Shown here one piece after another: positions 33,682 to 43,346 of a stretch of DNA of 47,143 nt; position 1 is the first letter of the stretch, and every line of letters starts with the position of its first letter. The stretch covers positions 82,923 to 130,065 of the forward strand of contig SVTG01000004.1 of NCBI GenBank assembly GCA_015063895.1, read 5' to 3'. The notes below the pieces were generated by a model. It saw nothing but the letters and a program-made list of their open reading frames with translations, made no database searches and was not told the DNA's origin. The position numbers were made by a program, and so were the translations under genes. The DNA is from Oscillospiraceae bacterium (GTDB lineage: Bacteria > Bacillota > Clostridia > Oscillospirales > CAG-272).

Positions 33682-34644
33682 TCAGATCCCGAGGAAGGCG
33701 GCACCGATAATGCCCGCATCGTTGCCAAGCTCTGCAATGCAGATCTTAGTATCCGGCACGGTTCCGCTGCCGTATTTTTCCTTGTTGACCAGAGGCACCA
33801 ACGGGGCAAGGAGCGTATCGCGCTCGCCCGACAGACCTCCACCGATAGAAAGCACCTCAGGCTGGAAGATATTCACGATATCCGTCAGGCCCGTGGCAAG
33901 ATAAGAAATATACCGATCCACCACCTCGCGACCCGCCTCATCGCCTGCGCGCATCGCATCAAACGCCGTGCGGCCCGAGACCTTACCCTTTGCGGCAACC
34001 ATTTCCTCCATGACGGTCTTACGACCTGTGGCACGGCATTCCTCCAGCTTTTCCTTCGTCATACGGATCAGAGCCGTGGCAGAGCTGTATGCCTCCCAGC
34101 AGCCCTTACGGCCGCACGAGCAGGGCGCGCCGTCCTTTTCAATGACGATATGACCAAGCTCGCCGCCGGCATAGTTAAAGCCGGACATGACCTTGTTATC
34201 AATGATCACACCGCCCCCGACACCCGTGCCGAGCGTGATCATCACCGAATTTGTAGTGCCGCGTGCGGCGCCTGCCACGGCCTCACCCCAAGCGGCGGCG
34301 TTTGCATCATTCTCCGCGTGCACGTTCTGCACACCCGTGTGCTTGCGAAGCAGCTCGGCGATCATAAAATGACGGAAGGGCAGGTTATTCGAATATTCCA
34401 CCACACCGTTGGTATGATCCACAATGCCGGGGCTGGCAACGCCAATTGCCTCTACGTCAGAAAGCGGCACGCCCTTGGCAGCGCATATCTTTTTACAAAG
34501 CTCAGCGATGGCAACGGCGATCTCCTCGCCCGTGCGCGTATGCGCCTCGGTCGGGGTGCTGTCCTTGCAAACGATCTCATAGTTTTCATTGACAAGACCT
34601 GCGGCAATGTTGGTGCCGCCAAGGTCGATACCGATACGATACAT
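33682..34644 (-). CDS. ROK family glucokinase
   Basis: The 320-residue protein phosphorylates glucose or a related sugar with ATP in the cytosol. It shows the phosphate-binding segment GIDLGGTNIAAG, EDGAPCSCGRKGCWEAY-type zinc motif (here CSCGRKGCWEAYSS), TLGTGVGGG and the ROK hinge GELGHIV. It belongs to the glucokinase-like branch rather than the repressors, because no helix-turn-helix precedes the kinase. It has its own promoter although it follows the APH-like gene. RBS is AGAGG. Confidence 0.93.
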   Translation of the reverse strand: MYRIGIDLGGTNIAAGLVNENYEIVCKDSTPTEAHTRTGEEIAVAIAELCKKICAAKGVPLSDVEAIGVASPGIVDHTNGVVEYSNNLPFRHFMIAELLRKHTGVQNVHAENDANAAAWGEAVAGAARGTTNSVMITLGTGVGGGVIIDNKVMSGFNYAGGELGHIVIEKDGAPCSCGRKGCWEAYSSATALIRMTKEKLEECRATGRKTVMEEMVAAKGKVSGRTAFDAMRAGDEAGREVVDRYISYLATGLTDIVNIFQPEVLSIGGGLSGERDTLLAPLVPLVNKEKYGSGTVPDTKICIAELGNDAGIIGAAFLGI

Positions 34645-34675
34645 AAGTTACCTCTCTTTTTTAATATCACTCATT

Positions 34676-34704
34676 ATTATATCCGACTACAGCGCCCGTG
34701 TCAA
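34676..34704 (-). promoter_or_regulatory. Sigma-A promoter of the ROK kinase gene
   Basis: On the minus strand TTGACA (34699-34704) and TATAAT (34676-34681) are 17 bp apart, a full consensus match. It lies just after the stop of the upstream gene. Confidence 0.87.
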
Positions 34705-34707
34705 GCA

Positions 34708-35493
34708 TCAACCGAAAACCTCGGCCGCTGCCACCAGTGAGAGCCGATGCATCTCGATCTTATCTCTGCCGTAGGCGTCAAAAAACCGCTCGCGATACGC
34801 TTCGGTCTTCAGGTTGAAGGCCAGTGTCCACGCGCCCCAAAAAAGATCAATATGACGGTCCCCTACGCCGCCGTTGCCAAGATCGATAAAGCCGCTGAAG
34901 CGCCAGTCGTCAAGCAAAATATTCGGCAAGCAATAATCGCCGTGCAAAAGCGTATCACACGCAAGCAGATGCTTGTTCTCCTGTAAAAAGCGGTATGCCC
35001 CGTCAGCGCTTGCAAAGGGCTTTTGGGGAAACGCGTAAAAATCAAGGTCACAGCGCCCGATCCGATACCCCTGCTCCGCGCTCTGCAAAAACGTGGCCGT
35101 GCGGTTTTGGATAGGGCAATCGGTAAAACAGAGCTCGTGCAGGGCACGCAGACGCGTCGCGATCAGATCGCAAAGGCGGCGCGGATCATGCAGATAGTGC
35201 GTACAATCCTCGCCCACCACGCGCGAGGTGAGCAACCAATCACGCCCATTCTCACAGCGGAAATCGAGCACGGCGGCGCCAAGGCCCTTTGCTGCAAAAA
35301 AGCCCGCCATTTTTGCCTCGTTTGCCAGTGTGCCAACAGGTGCCGACTTTAAAAAGCAGCCACCGTCCGCCTCTAAATACCACACACGTGCCTCAGGAGA
35401 GCAGCTGCTGTCCCACACGGAGCCCCGCTGCAATAAGGCGTGATACGTATCGGGAAAATCGTCAAGCCTTGGCTGGATCAGTGTTCGTTTCAT
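34708..35493 (-). CDS. APH(3')-like small-molecule kinase
   Basis: The 261-residue protein has the aminoglycoside phosphotransferase fold: GSVWDSSCSPEARVWYL and FLKSAP in the N-lobe, then LLHGDYCLPNILLDD (catalytic HGD...N) and FIDLGNGGVGDRHIDL (metal-binding Asp). The pattern is closest to APH(3') enzymes, which phosphorylate kanamycin-type drugs. A chromosomal place inside a sugar/phosphatase gene row suggests the real substrate may be another hydroxyl compound. Resistance is inference and not shown. Its start overlaps the upstream PHP gene stop by 4 nt. Confidence 0.87.
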   Translation of the reverse strand: MKRTLIQPRLDDFPDTYHALLQRGSVWDSSCSPEARVWYLEADGGCFLKSAPVGTLANEAKMAGFFAAKGLGAAVLDFRCENGRDWLLTSRVVGEDCTHYLHDPRRLCDLIATRLRALHELCFTDCPIQNRTATFLQSAEQGYRIGRCDLDFYAFPQKPFASADGAYRFLQENKHLLACDTLLHGDYCLPNILLDDWRFSGFIDLGNGGVGDRHIDLFWGAWTLAFNLKTEAYRERFFDAYGRDKIEMHRLSLVAAAEVFG

Positions 35494-36296
35494 CGGCTCT
35501 TGATATGGAATTTGTCTTCCTCGGTCAGCTCAAGATAATCAATGGCGCGCTCAAACAACGCCTTTGCCTCCTCAAGCCCCACAGGCTGGTGTGCATCAGA
35601 CCCACAGTAGAATTTACAGCCGCAGCGCTTGGCAATGCGGAACATACGCAGGACCGTATCGGCCTCGGCATCGCTGAACTTCATATCGTCACGGTTGAGC
35701 TCAATGCCAACGCCCACCTCTGCCGCACGCGTGAAAACGCGCACCATATCGGCCTCGGGAATGAGATCCAGCAAGCGCAGATACTCCTCGCGCGGTGTTT
35801 TGTGCAGGAGGCAGCAAGCAGGGTGTGCAAGGCCGATCTTATAAAAAGGCAGATCCTGCGAAAGCAGAGCCTCCATGCGCGTCACCCACAGTGCGGCCTT
35901 CCGTTCAACCGATACGATGTCCTCCTCGGTGATCGTAAAGCCCTTCATGTGCAGATGCGTCGTCGGAATGATCATAAAATCAAATTCGTCAAAGCGCGCA
36001 GCAGGCACGCCCACGGTGCCATGACGGTCAAGGTCGGTCTCGCACCCAAACAAAAAGCGAATGCCCTCGGCCTGAGGCAGGGGCTTTGCCTTAGAAATGT
36101 GCTCAAAATTCTGCGGCTGATACCAGCGTGAGGCGCCGGGCACCGCGCTATCCCAATAGTGATCGGTCACGCAGACGGTTTTCAGACCATAGTCCTGCGC
36201 GTACTGTAAAATACGGGCGGGCGTCTGCTCGGGGTCACGCGAGCAGCTTGAGAGCTCGGTATGAATGTGATAATCATGGTCAAACGTGTATCTCAT
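35490..36296 (-). CDS. PHP-domain phosphoesterase, HisK-like
   Basis: The 268-residue protein is a metal-dependent phosphoesterase of the PHP family. Metal-binding motifs are DYHIHTELSSCS, VTDHYWD, FGCETDLD and YCGSDAHQP. It resembles histidinol-phosphatase-like PHP proteins, but there are no histidine-pathway genes nearby. It overlaps the APH-like gene by 4 nt, and the start has AGGAGG upstream. A sugar-phosphate or nucleotide substrate is inferred. Confidence 0.9.
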   Translation of the reverse strand: MRYTFDHDYHIHTELSSCSRDPEQTPARILQYAQDYGLKTVCVTDHYWDSAVPGASRWYQPQNFEHISKAKPLPQAEGIRFLFGCETDLDRHGTVGVPAARFDEFDFMIIPTTHLHMKGFTITEEDIVSVERKAALWVTRMEALLSQDLPFYKIGLAHPACCLLHKTPREEYLRLLDLIPEADMVRVFTRAAEVGVGIELNRDDMKFSDAEADTVLRMFRIAKRCGCKFYCGSDAHQPVGLEEAKALFERAIDYLELTEEDKFHIKSR

Positions 36297-36334
36297 ATAA
36301 AACCTCCTTAGGCTTCGTTCTCTTACAATAGTAT

Positions 36335-37039
36335 TCAGCGTGTATATACCACCTCAAAGGGGGGCTCATCGTTGATCTCGTCCACCAAAAGCCGCACCTC
36401 GGTAGCGCTTCTCAAATAGGCACCGATCGCGGCGCTATCCTTGACGTCATCGGGCAAATACATGCCGCAACGGGGGCGACGCGTATCGGCGTGATAATCG
36501 CCGCCACAGGTTAAAACAAGCCCCGTTTGCCGCGCAACGGCACTCAACTCATCCAGATACGTCGCGTCATAAAGAGGGTGGCAGCTGATCTCAACACCCG
36601 TAAGATACCGGGTATCAAGCAGATCGTTTTTATCATAACGAAGGGGATGCGCCTGTATGAGCACGCCACCCTCCCTGTCTACCAGATCCTTGAGCTCGCC
36701 GAGCGCAAGATCGTATACCGTGGGGTAGCGAAGCACAAAATCCTCCCTAACGCCATAGATCAGCACGTGGGCATTATGATGCTTTGCCATGGTGACCTCA
36801 ATGCCCCAAAAGACCAAAAGCCCCATATCGGCGCCCATTTGTGCCGCGTGCTGATATTCGGCCACATAAGCGGCGGCAAATTCCTTTGGATCGCCATCGC
36901 CCACATAATTTTTCTGATAATGATTGGTGAGCACCACGCCGTCAAGACCCGCTTCCCTTGCAGCCTGCAGCATCTCGGGCGCATCAATACGGCAGCAGCG
37001 ACTGATCCCTTTGGTGTGTGCATGCATATCGATCAGCAT
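36335..37039 (-). CDS. Second PHP-domain phosphoesterase
   Basis: The 234-residue protein shows PHP motifs MLIDMHAHTKGISRC, LTNHYQKN, FWGIEVTMA and CGGDYHADTRRPRC. It is shorter than its neighbour, and the two are not close copies, so this is not a recent duplication. It lies 38 bp upstream of the first PHP gene and 6 bp after the DUF4886 gene, so it is in the same transcript. The substrate is unknown. Confidence 0.88.
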   Translation of the reverse strand: MLIDMHAHTKGISRCCRIDAPEMLQAAREAGLDGVVLTNHYQKNYVGDGDPKEFAAAYVAEYQHAAQMGADMGLLVFWGIEVTMAKHHNAHVLIYGVREDFVLRYPTVYDLALGELKDLVDREGGVLIQAHPLRYDKNDLLDTRYLTGVEISCHPLYDATYLDELSAVARQTGLVLTCGGDYHADTRRPRCGMYLPDDVKDSAAIGAYLRSATEVRLLVDEINDEPPFEVVYTR

Positions 37040-37045
37040 ACCGGC

Positions 37046-37795
37046 TTAACCCTCGCGATCCACGGCGTAGCCGTTTTCGGTCAGCGACTCGCGCGCACAG
37101 CGCTCGGCAAGCAATTTGTCCTGCGCAGACACGTCCGTATCAAAATCGCAAAAGCCGTTTTCCGCCACGTCCCTGCCGTAAAGCACCATAAACCACAAGC
37201 AAGCCAGCATATAGCGCGCCGAACCAAGATTACAATGATAACCGTCACGGTAGGTGTCGGGGCCGATCACATCGTACATTTTACACATAGCGTCAAGGGC
37301 GGGAACGGTGCGCACGCCGATGTCGGCGGCCGCGCGGGCATACGCATCGCGCACGGCAGGGATCATCTCGGCACGCCCCGCAAAGGGCGTGCGCGCAAAG
37401 CGCGGGCAGCCCTCGGCAAAGCTCCATGTCATTTGCAGGTGCTGCGTGGCGTGCGGCACCAGCTTGTGCACGTAATCGGAAAGCGCCGTGAGATACGGCT
37501 GATAGGTTTCGTATTGCCCCGACAGCGGGCTGCATTGCTGCAGCACCACGTCGCTCCATTCGTCCGAGAGCAGCGCCTGCTTGATCGAAACGTGCAGCCC
37601 CGTTGCCATACCGTTGACAAAGCACGCGTAGGCAGCGGTATCGCCCATCATATTTCTGTAATGATGCTGCAGGCTGCACCCGCCGATATACAGCGTCATC
37701 ACCTTGATCTTTTCTCTCTTTGCGCGCGCCACACCGTAAAGATAACGCGTGGCATCCTCGCCGTAGCTGTTGGAGATAAATAATATTTTTTTCAT
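37046..37795 (-). CDS. DUF4886 SGNH-like hydrolase
   Basis: The 249-residue protein has the DUF4886 pattern: MKKILFISNSYGED at the N-terminus with a likely catalytic Ser, GGCSLQHHYRNM, VVLQQCSPLSG and DGYHCNLGSARYML, the C-terminal Asp/His motif. The family is related to SGNH esterases and often occurs near glycan-degrading genes. No signal peptide is seen, so it is probably cytosolic. The ATG at 37795 has GAGGAG 7 nt upstream. Deacetylation of a sugar substrate is a guess. Confidence 0.87.
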   Translation of the reverse strand: MKKILFISNSYGEDATRYLYGVARAKREKIKVMTLYIGGCSLQHHYRNMMGDTAAYACFVNGMATGLHVSIKQALLSDEWSDVVLQQCSPLSGQYETYQPYLTALSDYVHKLVPHATQHLQMTWSFAEGCPRFARTPFAGRAEMIPAVRDAYARAAADIGVRTVPALDAMCKMYDVIGPDTYRDGYHCNLGSARYMLACLWFMVLYGRDVAENGFCDFDTDVSAQDKLLAERCARESLTENGYAVDREG

Positions 37796-37808
37796 ACCGT
37801 TACTCCTC

Positions 37809-38753
37809 TTATTGATCAAAATCCAGCAAAACTATCTTATCGGCGCCAAAGAGCTTACCGAAAATATACTTATCCGAGGCGCTTTCGGTCAGCGTGACGA
37901 TCTTACCGTCGTAATAGTCAAGATCCTCACCCATCGCGGGGCCCTTCACCTCTTTTTCAAGCTTGTCAAGATAATACAGCGGTGCACCGTCAACGGTAGT
38001 GCCCGCATCGGTGGCATCGGCCACATTGTAAATGTAATATACCGTATCGGTAAGGCCGTAGGAGGTGGAAAGCACTACCTTGCCATTGGGCGTGAAGCAA
38101 ATACCCTGCACCTTATTGCGAATGGCGTATACAGCCAAGGGTGTACCAAGATCACCCAAGGCATACTTGGTGCAATAGGCATAATATTTACCGTCTGCCG
38201 TCATTGACTCGTGCCCCTCGACCACGTAAGCGCCACCGTCGTGAAATTCACCCACGTACAGATATTGCTCGTCAGTATACACGAACGAGGCGTTGGTATT
38301 CACCTTCGTGCCCTTGCCGATCTCTACCACGGCCCCCTCCTTTGCCATCAGCAGGTCGATCAGCGCAAAGGTATAGATCTTGCCCGCATTGGCAAGATAC
38401 ACGCTTTTACCCGTGGTGGCAATGCCGCCCGCGTGGCCCGTGTAGACCTTGCCCTCGCGCGAAAGCGACACATAATAGGACTTGTCCGTATTAAGATCCA
38501 CTATGTAGATGCGCGAGGCACTCTTATCCTTCATATAGCCCGACACCAGCACCACGCCCTCGGCCTCGGCCACGGTCACGCCCTGGCAAACAAATCCGTC
38601 GGACAGCCCGGGGTTTTTGCAAAGCGCGCTCCTCGCGCCGTAATAATCGCTGTAAATACCGAATTTAGCTACGTTAAGTCCACCGAGTGCAAGCAGCACC
38701 ACCGATAAAACGGCCAGCAGCAGCACCACAAACATCGTTCCGATTCGTTTCAT
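37809..38753 (-). CDS. Membrane-anchored propeller-like protein, unknown function
   Basis: The 314-residue protein begins with one hydrophobic segment, MKRIGTMFVVLLLAVLSV, without a lipobox Cys, so it is probably a membrane-anchored protein facing outward. The rest has repeated strand patterns (GVVLVSGYMKD, SRIYIVDLNTDKS, KSVYLANAGKIYTF, QYLYVGEFHDG), as in beta-propeller or NHL-type domains. No enzyme motif is seen. Its N-terminal 40 residues have a partial copy at 43144-43344. It lies between the GH38 and DUF4886 genes on one strand. Confidence 0.82.
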   Translation of the reverse strand: MKRIGTMFVVLLLAVLSVVLLALGGLNVAKFGIYSDYYGARSALCKNPGLSDGFVCQGVTVAEAEGVVLVSGYMKDKSASRIYIVDLNTDKSYYVSLSREGKVYTGHAGGIATTGKSVYLANAGKIYTFALIDLLMAKEGAVVEIGKGTKVNTNASFVYTDEQYLYVGEFHDGGAYVVEGHESMTADGKYYAYCTKYALGDLGTPLAVYAIRNKVQGICFTPNGKVVLSTSYGLTDTVYYIYNVADATDAGTTVDGAPLYYLDKLEKEVKGPAMGEDLDYYDGKIVTLTESASDKYIFGKLFGADKIVLLDFDQ

Positions 38754-38796
38754 CGTTTTTCCTTCTTTTTTCTGTATGTTTCAAAAAATAACAATC

Positions 38797-41205
38797 TCAG
38801 ATCATCAACTCGCTCTGCTCCGTAAGGCAACCGTTTTCAAAGAGAACGGTCTTGACCTCATAAGCGCCGAACGTTAGCGGCAAGGTGCTCTCGTTTACGG
38901 CAAGGGCGGTCGTGACCGCGTTGGCCGTATTATTGAGCAAGCGGAAAAGCACCGCCTCTCTGCCATCCGCTTTTTTCATAGCAGAAAGCGATACCGTGTC
39001 GTCAAGCAGCGATACGTCAAAGGCTTTTTCGCACACGGGTCCACTTGCCACAGGAAAGATGTTCAGGCCGTACGGCTTTTGCACAAACACCGCCGTTTCG
39101 CGCTCTACCAAGTGTTTTTCCATCACACCAAGACGGAACGAGAAGCGTGAAAGCCCCTGATCCATTTTCTTCGTATAGCGATCAAGCGGCATCAAGGGGC
39201 GCTCACCGATCGGATGTGCACAGTACGTGACACCGCGCACCAAGGACATATACAACGCGCCGTTTTCATAGTGGCTGCCGTATACGCCGTTATTCATCAG
39301 CACCAAAGCCTTTTCGTCATTTTCCAGCATCACGAAGCGGTGCGCCACGTTCTCGCGCGCATCCGTAAAAAGCGGCTCGGTGCCAAAGGAGCATTGTCCC
39401 ATCAGCTTGCCGCCGGCAGGTGTGGGAAGCTTTAACTTGACGATCTTATTGACGTTACCCATAAACAGATCGACGTCAACGTCAACGTAATCGTTATTTT
39501 TATAGATCTTATATTCCACACGCGCACGGGTATTCTCGCACTCAAAGAAGGCCTCAACGCCAAGATACACGTCACCGTTTTCGATCACCTGCACGCTCTG
39601 CATCCCGGCAAACACGCCCGTGGGAGTCTTGGAAAGTGTAAAGGGCACCTCGCCCTCTCCCACACGCTTGAGTTGAAAAGCACCCATCGCCCACGGATCG
39701 GCATTATCCTGCAGCATCACGGGGCAAAAGCCGTTTTCAATATACGTCACGCCGTCAAGCTGATAGGAAAGTAATCCGCTTTCGGGATCGATCCTTACCA
39801 CCTTTCTGCCGTTGTCAAACACGTAGGTTTTGGCAGTATCCTTCTTTGCCGCGGGCTTAAAGGTCACATATGCACTGTAACGGTGAAGCGATAAGGGGGA
39901 GAGCTTTGCCTCAAAGATCACACGCTTGCGCCAATCCAGCGTGAGGTTGCTTTCCTCCTTTACCATCTGATAAGGGATCTCATGTCCCTGCTCATCGTAA
40001 AGCACGATCGCGGATTCCTTGGTGTCATCCCAGTTCTGATCGGCAAGGCTGAACTCACACGTTACGTTTTCGCAGACCTCGTGCGCGTGCGGATTGAAGA
40101 CAATAAACGGGAACTCGCCTTCCTTTGCCATGGGGCAGGTGGAGGCCAGCGCAAAATACGCGCGCGTCTTCAAGCGCTCGGCACCAAGCAGACCGTGATC
40201 AAGCAGCCTTACGCCGTTTTCCTCGCCGCATTGCACCGACGTGCCCGGCAATACGTCATGGAACTCTGCATTGAGAAGATCCTCGGTAACGGTACGCAAT
40301 TCTGCCTCTGGGTACTCCCTCAACAGTCCGCGCGCCCACGCCGTACTCAGCATTTTTTCCGCTACGTAAAGCTCGCTTTCAAGCATTGCGTGACGACGCT
40401 TGACTGCATACGATGAGGTGTAGCACCCGGGCATAGAAATGCGCAGCGACTCGTCAAATACAGCCTTCGGCGCAATGCGTGCAAAAAAGCGCTCGGGGGT
40501 AGAGTGGAAATACGTATCGGGCTCCTCCTCCATCATCGCCTTAATATCTGCCAGATCCTTCGCGGACGGGCCGCCACCGTGATTGCCGACGCCCCACGTG
40601 ACCATACAGATCTGCTCCGGCTTGCGCGCCGCACGGCGCTTGATCTGTGCCGCGCCCTCACCAAGCGCGGTATTATAGCTGCCCGTGCGTACCGCCTTGA
40701 TCTCGCTGCCATCAAGCCCGCGCCAGATAAACTGCTCAGCGGGCAGCTTCAGCTCGCTATCATACGGACGCATAAACATATAGCTATCCTGCCCGCATTT
40801 TCTGATGATCTGCACCAGTCCCACCGAATGGCCAAACGGATCAAAGTTCACGGCCGTAGTGGGCACCTTGCCGAATTTTTCAACAAAGTATCGTCTACCC
40901 TCCAGGATCTGACGCACAAAGCTCTCACCCGAGGGCATATTACAGTCGGGCTGCAGATACCACCCACCCATGATATGCCACTTGCCGGCCTTGACCAGCG
41001 CCTTGATCTTTTCAAAGAGCGCGGGGGCATATTCTTCAATATACTTATACACCGTCACCTCGTTGTGACAAAAAATATAATCGAATTTTTCGGCAAGATT
41101 GACCGCCGACTGAAACGTAGAAAGCGTGGCACTCACACCCTCCTGCCAATCCCATTGCCAGATGGGATCGATATGTGCGTTACAGATCAAATGTACTTCC
41201 TTCAT
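38797..41205 (-). CDS. GH38 alpha-mannosidase
   Basis: The 802-residue enzyme removes terminal alpha-linked mannose. The N-terminal catalytic domain shows CNAHIDPIWQWDWQEG, whose His and Asp bind the metal, and NFDPFGHS, where Asp is the nucleophile. The middle and C-terminal beta domains follow the GH38 order. There is no signal peptide, so it acts on imported oligosaccharides. The linkage preference cannot be read. Its ATG overlaps the GH78-like stop by 4 nt, which couples the two glycosidases. Confidence 0.93.
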   Translation of the reverse strand: MKEVHLICNAHIDPIWQWDWQEGVSATLSTFQSAVNLAEKFDYIFCHNEVTVYKYIEEYAPALFEKIKALVKAGKWHIMGGWYLQPDCNMPSGESFVRQILEGRRYFVEKFGKVPTTAVNFDPFGHSVGLVQIIRKCGQDSYMFMRPYDSELKLPAEQFIWRGLDGSEIKAVRTGSYNTALGEGAAQIKRRAARKPEQICMVTWGVGNHGGGPSAKDLADIKAMMEEEPDTYFHSTPERFFARIAPKAVFDESLRISMPGCYTSSYAVKRRHAMLESELYVAEKMLSTAWARGLLREYPEAELRTVTEDLLNAEFHDVLPGTSVQCGEENGVRLLDHGLLGAERLKTRAYFALASTCPMAKEGEFPFIVFNPHAHEVCENVTCEFSLADQNWDDTKESAIVLYDEQGHEIPYQMVKEESNLTLDWRKRVIFEAKLSPLSLHRYSAYVTFKPAAKKDTAKTYVFDNGRKVVRIDPESGLLSYQLDGVTYIENGFCPVMLQDNADPWAMGAFQLKRVGEGEVPFTLSKTPTGVFAGMQSVQVIENGDVYLGVEAFFECENTRARVEYKIYKNNDYVDVDVDLFMGNVNKIVKLKLPTPAGGKLMGQCSFGTEPLFTDARENVAHRFVMLENDEKALVLMNNGVYGSHYENGALYMSLVRGVTYCAHPIGERPLMPLDRYTKKMDQGLSRFSFRLGVMEKHLVERETAVFVQKPYGLNIFPVASGPVCEKAFDVSLLDDTVSLSAMKKADGREAVLFRLLNNTANAVTTALAVNESTLPLTFGAYEVKTVLFENGCLTEQSELMI

Positions 41206-43151
41206 TGTTGTCCTCCCCTATTCGTTGACGGCGCCTTATCCGACACCATACCCAACCGATGATAAATATAGATCGGCACGGCGCTCCAGCCGTGGCAAAG
41301 GCTGCCCGCACCGTCAAAATCATCAGCGCCCTGTAGCGTTTCCCAAACTGTAGTGGCGCCTGCATCCAGCATCGTCTGATAGTTGCGTCTGATCTCCTCT
41401 AAAATATACGCACGGTATTTTTTCGCATCCACCTGCAAAAGCGCCTCGTACTTAAAAATATTCATGCTGAGCGATGCGGGTGTTAAGCTGCCCGAAACGA
41501 TCAGCTCGGCAACCGCCACCGCCTCCTCGCCCTGCAAGACGCCACCGCAAATGGCCAACGCATTGCCAAGAACGGTATATTCCTCTCCTCCCCCATAAAG
41601 GGTGAGTGCCCCTTGCGCCGACCAAAACGTGTGCCTGATCTGTGCACGCATATTCTTGACGATCCCCTCATACCGAAAGGGCAGCCCCGCACCGTTACAA
41701 ATAGCATGAAAGCTATCCAGTGCCAGCACAAACAAACAGTTGATCACAAGATCGGGCCTTGCCACGTCATCTTGAAAAAGCTTACCCACAAGGTACGGCG
41801 ACCAATCGTAAAAATTCCAATACGTTTTGCCCGCAAAGCTTTGGATCAGGCCGTCGGCATCGGCACGGGAGAGAAAGGCATCTAAGATCGCCTCCATCTG
41901 AAAGGCATACGTTCGCGCCAGCGACCAATCGCCCGTATGCACAGCATACTCATGCATAGCGAGAATATAGTAAAGCGAAAACGAGGGAATGGCCAGCGTC
42001 GTGCCCGATGGGGCGCAGATCGACAAAAGCCCATCGTCGCGACGATCCTCACTCATCAGCTGCAAATTGGCGCGCGCGTAAGCCGCATTGCCCTCCTCTA
42101 AGGCAAAATAGCCGCAAAGCATTTGGTTACGCGAATCAAAGCTATAAAGGCATTGCTCGCGCCACGGAGTATCTACGTAGTGCTCCATCATACAAAGGTG
42201 GAGCGTATTCAAGCAAATTTTATAAATAGCACCGTCAAGCGGCAGATCCATCGCATAAGGCAGATCAGCCACCTCGTAGATCTCGGGCAAAACCGACAAA
42301 TAAGCAAGGTCGATCGGCACCTCACTCGTAATTTCAAGGTAACGGCAGGAAATACGCAGCATATATTCAGCGAAAAGGTTTTTACCCTCCCGTGCCCTAT
42401 AATCGAAGGAGAAATGCCGCCGCCCGATGACGGCACGCACACGCCCGTTTGTCAGACTCTCCCCCCAGCTGACCGTCAGTGCTTGCGGCACGGGAGAGGT
42501 CAAGCAAAACGAAGGAAATCCCACCGTCTCGCGCCCAAGATCCACCTGCCACAGCGTCGGCGAAAGCCGCTTGATCGACACCGCATCAACACGGGCAAGC
42601 ACCCGTTGCTTTTTGATGGGACGCGCAAAGAGCGTAACGCTTTTGTCAACCGCAACCGCATGCTTGTAGCCGCCGTCACCATCGGTGGTGGCATCATAGG
42701 AAAAGGTAAAGCCAAGCTGAGGCGTGAGGCACCTACACGCACCGCTTTGGTAGGTCGGCGAGAGGCGCGAGAGAATATGCGTGCCGCTATACGCCAGCAC
42801 CTGCCCCCCGTTGCAAAATTCATACAGCAGTCCCGCGACACCGCGCCGATAGCGTTGCGTGTCAGCACCGCAATAATACAGCAGGATCTCTACGCGGTTT
42901 TGTGCCTCACTCAGGTAATCGCTCACGTCCAGCACGTCGTAAATTTTATAATGCTCAAAATCCCCGTACTGTCCCGAGGCCACCGCACAGCCGTTGATCT
43001 TCACGGCATAATTGCTGTCAGCCGAGAGATATAAAAGGGTTTTTCCTGCCATACGGGGCAAAAAATCAAGATATTCAGTGTATTGATCATCACATACGGT
43101 GCAATCGGCATAGATCCATTTTGCACGCGAAAAGATATGCGCCTTATCCAT
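41202..43151 (-). CDS. GH78-like alpha-L-rhamnosidase family protein
   Basis: The 649-residue protein has an N-terminal beta-sandwich (RAKWIYADC, KTLLYLSADSNYAVKING) and a six-hairpin (alpha/alpha)6 domain with DTPWREQCLYSFDSRNQML, DYWN-like region and TVWETLQG...SLCHGWSAVPIY near the end. This fits GH78 alpha-L-rhamnosidases and their relatives. The exact sugar specificity is not shown. The ATG at 43151 has AAGGGGC upstream; the longer frame to 43208 would overlap the fragment described next. There is no signal peptide, so the enzyme is cytosolic. Confidence 0.88.
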   Translation of the reverse strand: MDKAHIFSRAKWIYADCTVCDDQYTEYLDFLPRMAGKTLLYLSADSNYAVKINGCAVASGQYGDFEHYKIYDVLDVSDYLSEAQNRVEILLYYCGADTQRYRRGVAGLLYEFCNGGQVLAYSGTHILSRLSPTYQSGACRCLTPQLGFTFSYDATTDGDGGYKHAVAVDKSVTLFARPIKKQRVLARVDAVSIKRLSPTLWQVDLGRETVGFPSFCLTSPVPQALTVSWGESLTNGRVRAVIGRRHFSFDYRAREGKNLFAEYMLRISCRYLEITSEVPIDLAYLSVLPEIYEVADLPYAMDLPLDGAIYKICLNTLHLCMMEHYVDTPWREQCLYSFDSRNQMLCGYFALEEGNAAYARANLQLMSEDRRDDGLLSICAPSGTTLAIPSFSLYYILAMHEYAVHTGDWSLARTYAFQMEAILDAFLSRADADGLIQSFAGKTYWNFYDWSPYLVGKLFQDDVARPDLVINCLFVLALDSFHAICNGAGLPFRYEGIVKNMRAQIRHTFWSAQGALTLYGGGEEYTVLGNALAICGGVLQGEEAVAVAELIVSGSLTPASLSMNIFKYEALLQVDAKKYRAYILEEIRRNYQTMLDAGATTVWETLQGADDFDGAGSLCHGWSAVPIYIYHRLGMVSDKAPSTNRGGQQ

Positions 43152-43344
43152 AAAAATGCCCCTTATCCATTTTTGTCGGACAGCCTCGGTTTTTTGAGCT
43201 TGCCCCATAACAGTCGCTGCAAATGCCGTATTTGGCTACGTTAAGCCCACCCGGCACCGGCAACACTGCCGCCAACGCAACCGGCAATGCTATTACAAAA
43301 AATCTGTCGCACCTTTTGTATAGGTTGGACATTGCCATGACCAC
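43144..43344 (-). pseudogene. 5' fragment of a propeller-like protein gene
   Basis: A 66-codon frame carries PVPGGLNVAKYGICSDCYGAS. The protein at 37809-38753 has LALGGLNVAKFGIYSDYYGAR at the same distance after its hydrophobic segment. The DNA is also alike (GGCTACGTTAAGCCCACC versus AGCTACGTTAAGTCCACC on the plus strand). Similarity stops after about 40 residues, and the frame ends next to the GH78-like start. I take it as the leftover of a second copy. It could also be a short, real membrane peptide. Confidence 0.6.
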
Positions 43345-43346
43345 CT

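Noticed and set aside
34708-35493. A firm call of aminoglycoside resistance
   Set aside because: The fold is clear, but no mobile element, resistance cassette or drug-specific residue set is visible, and the gene is coupled to a PHP phosphoesterase gene.
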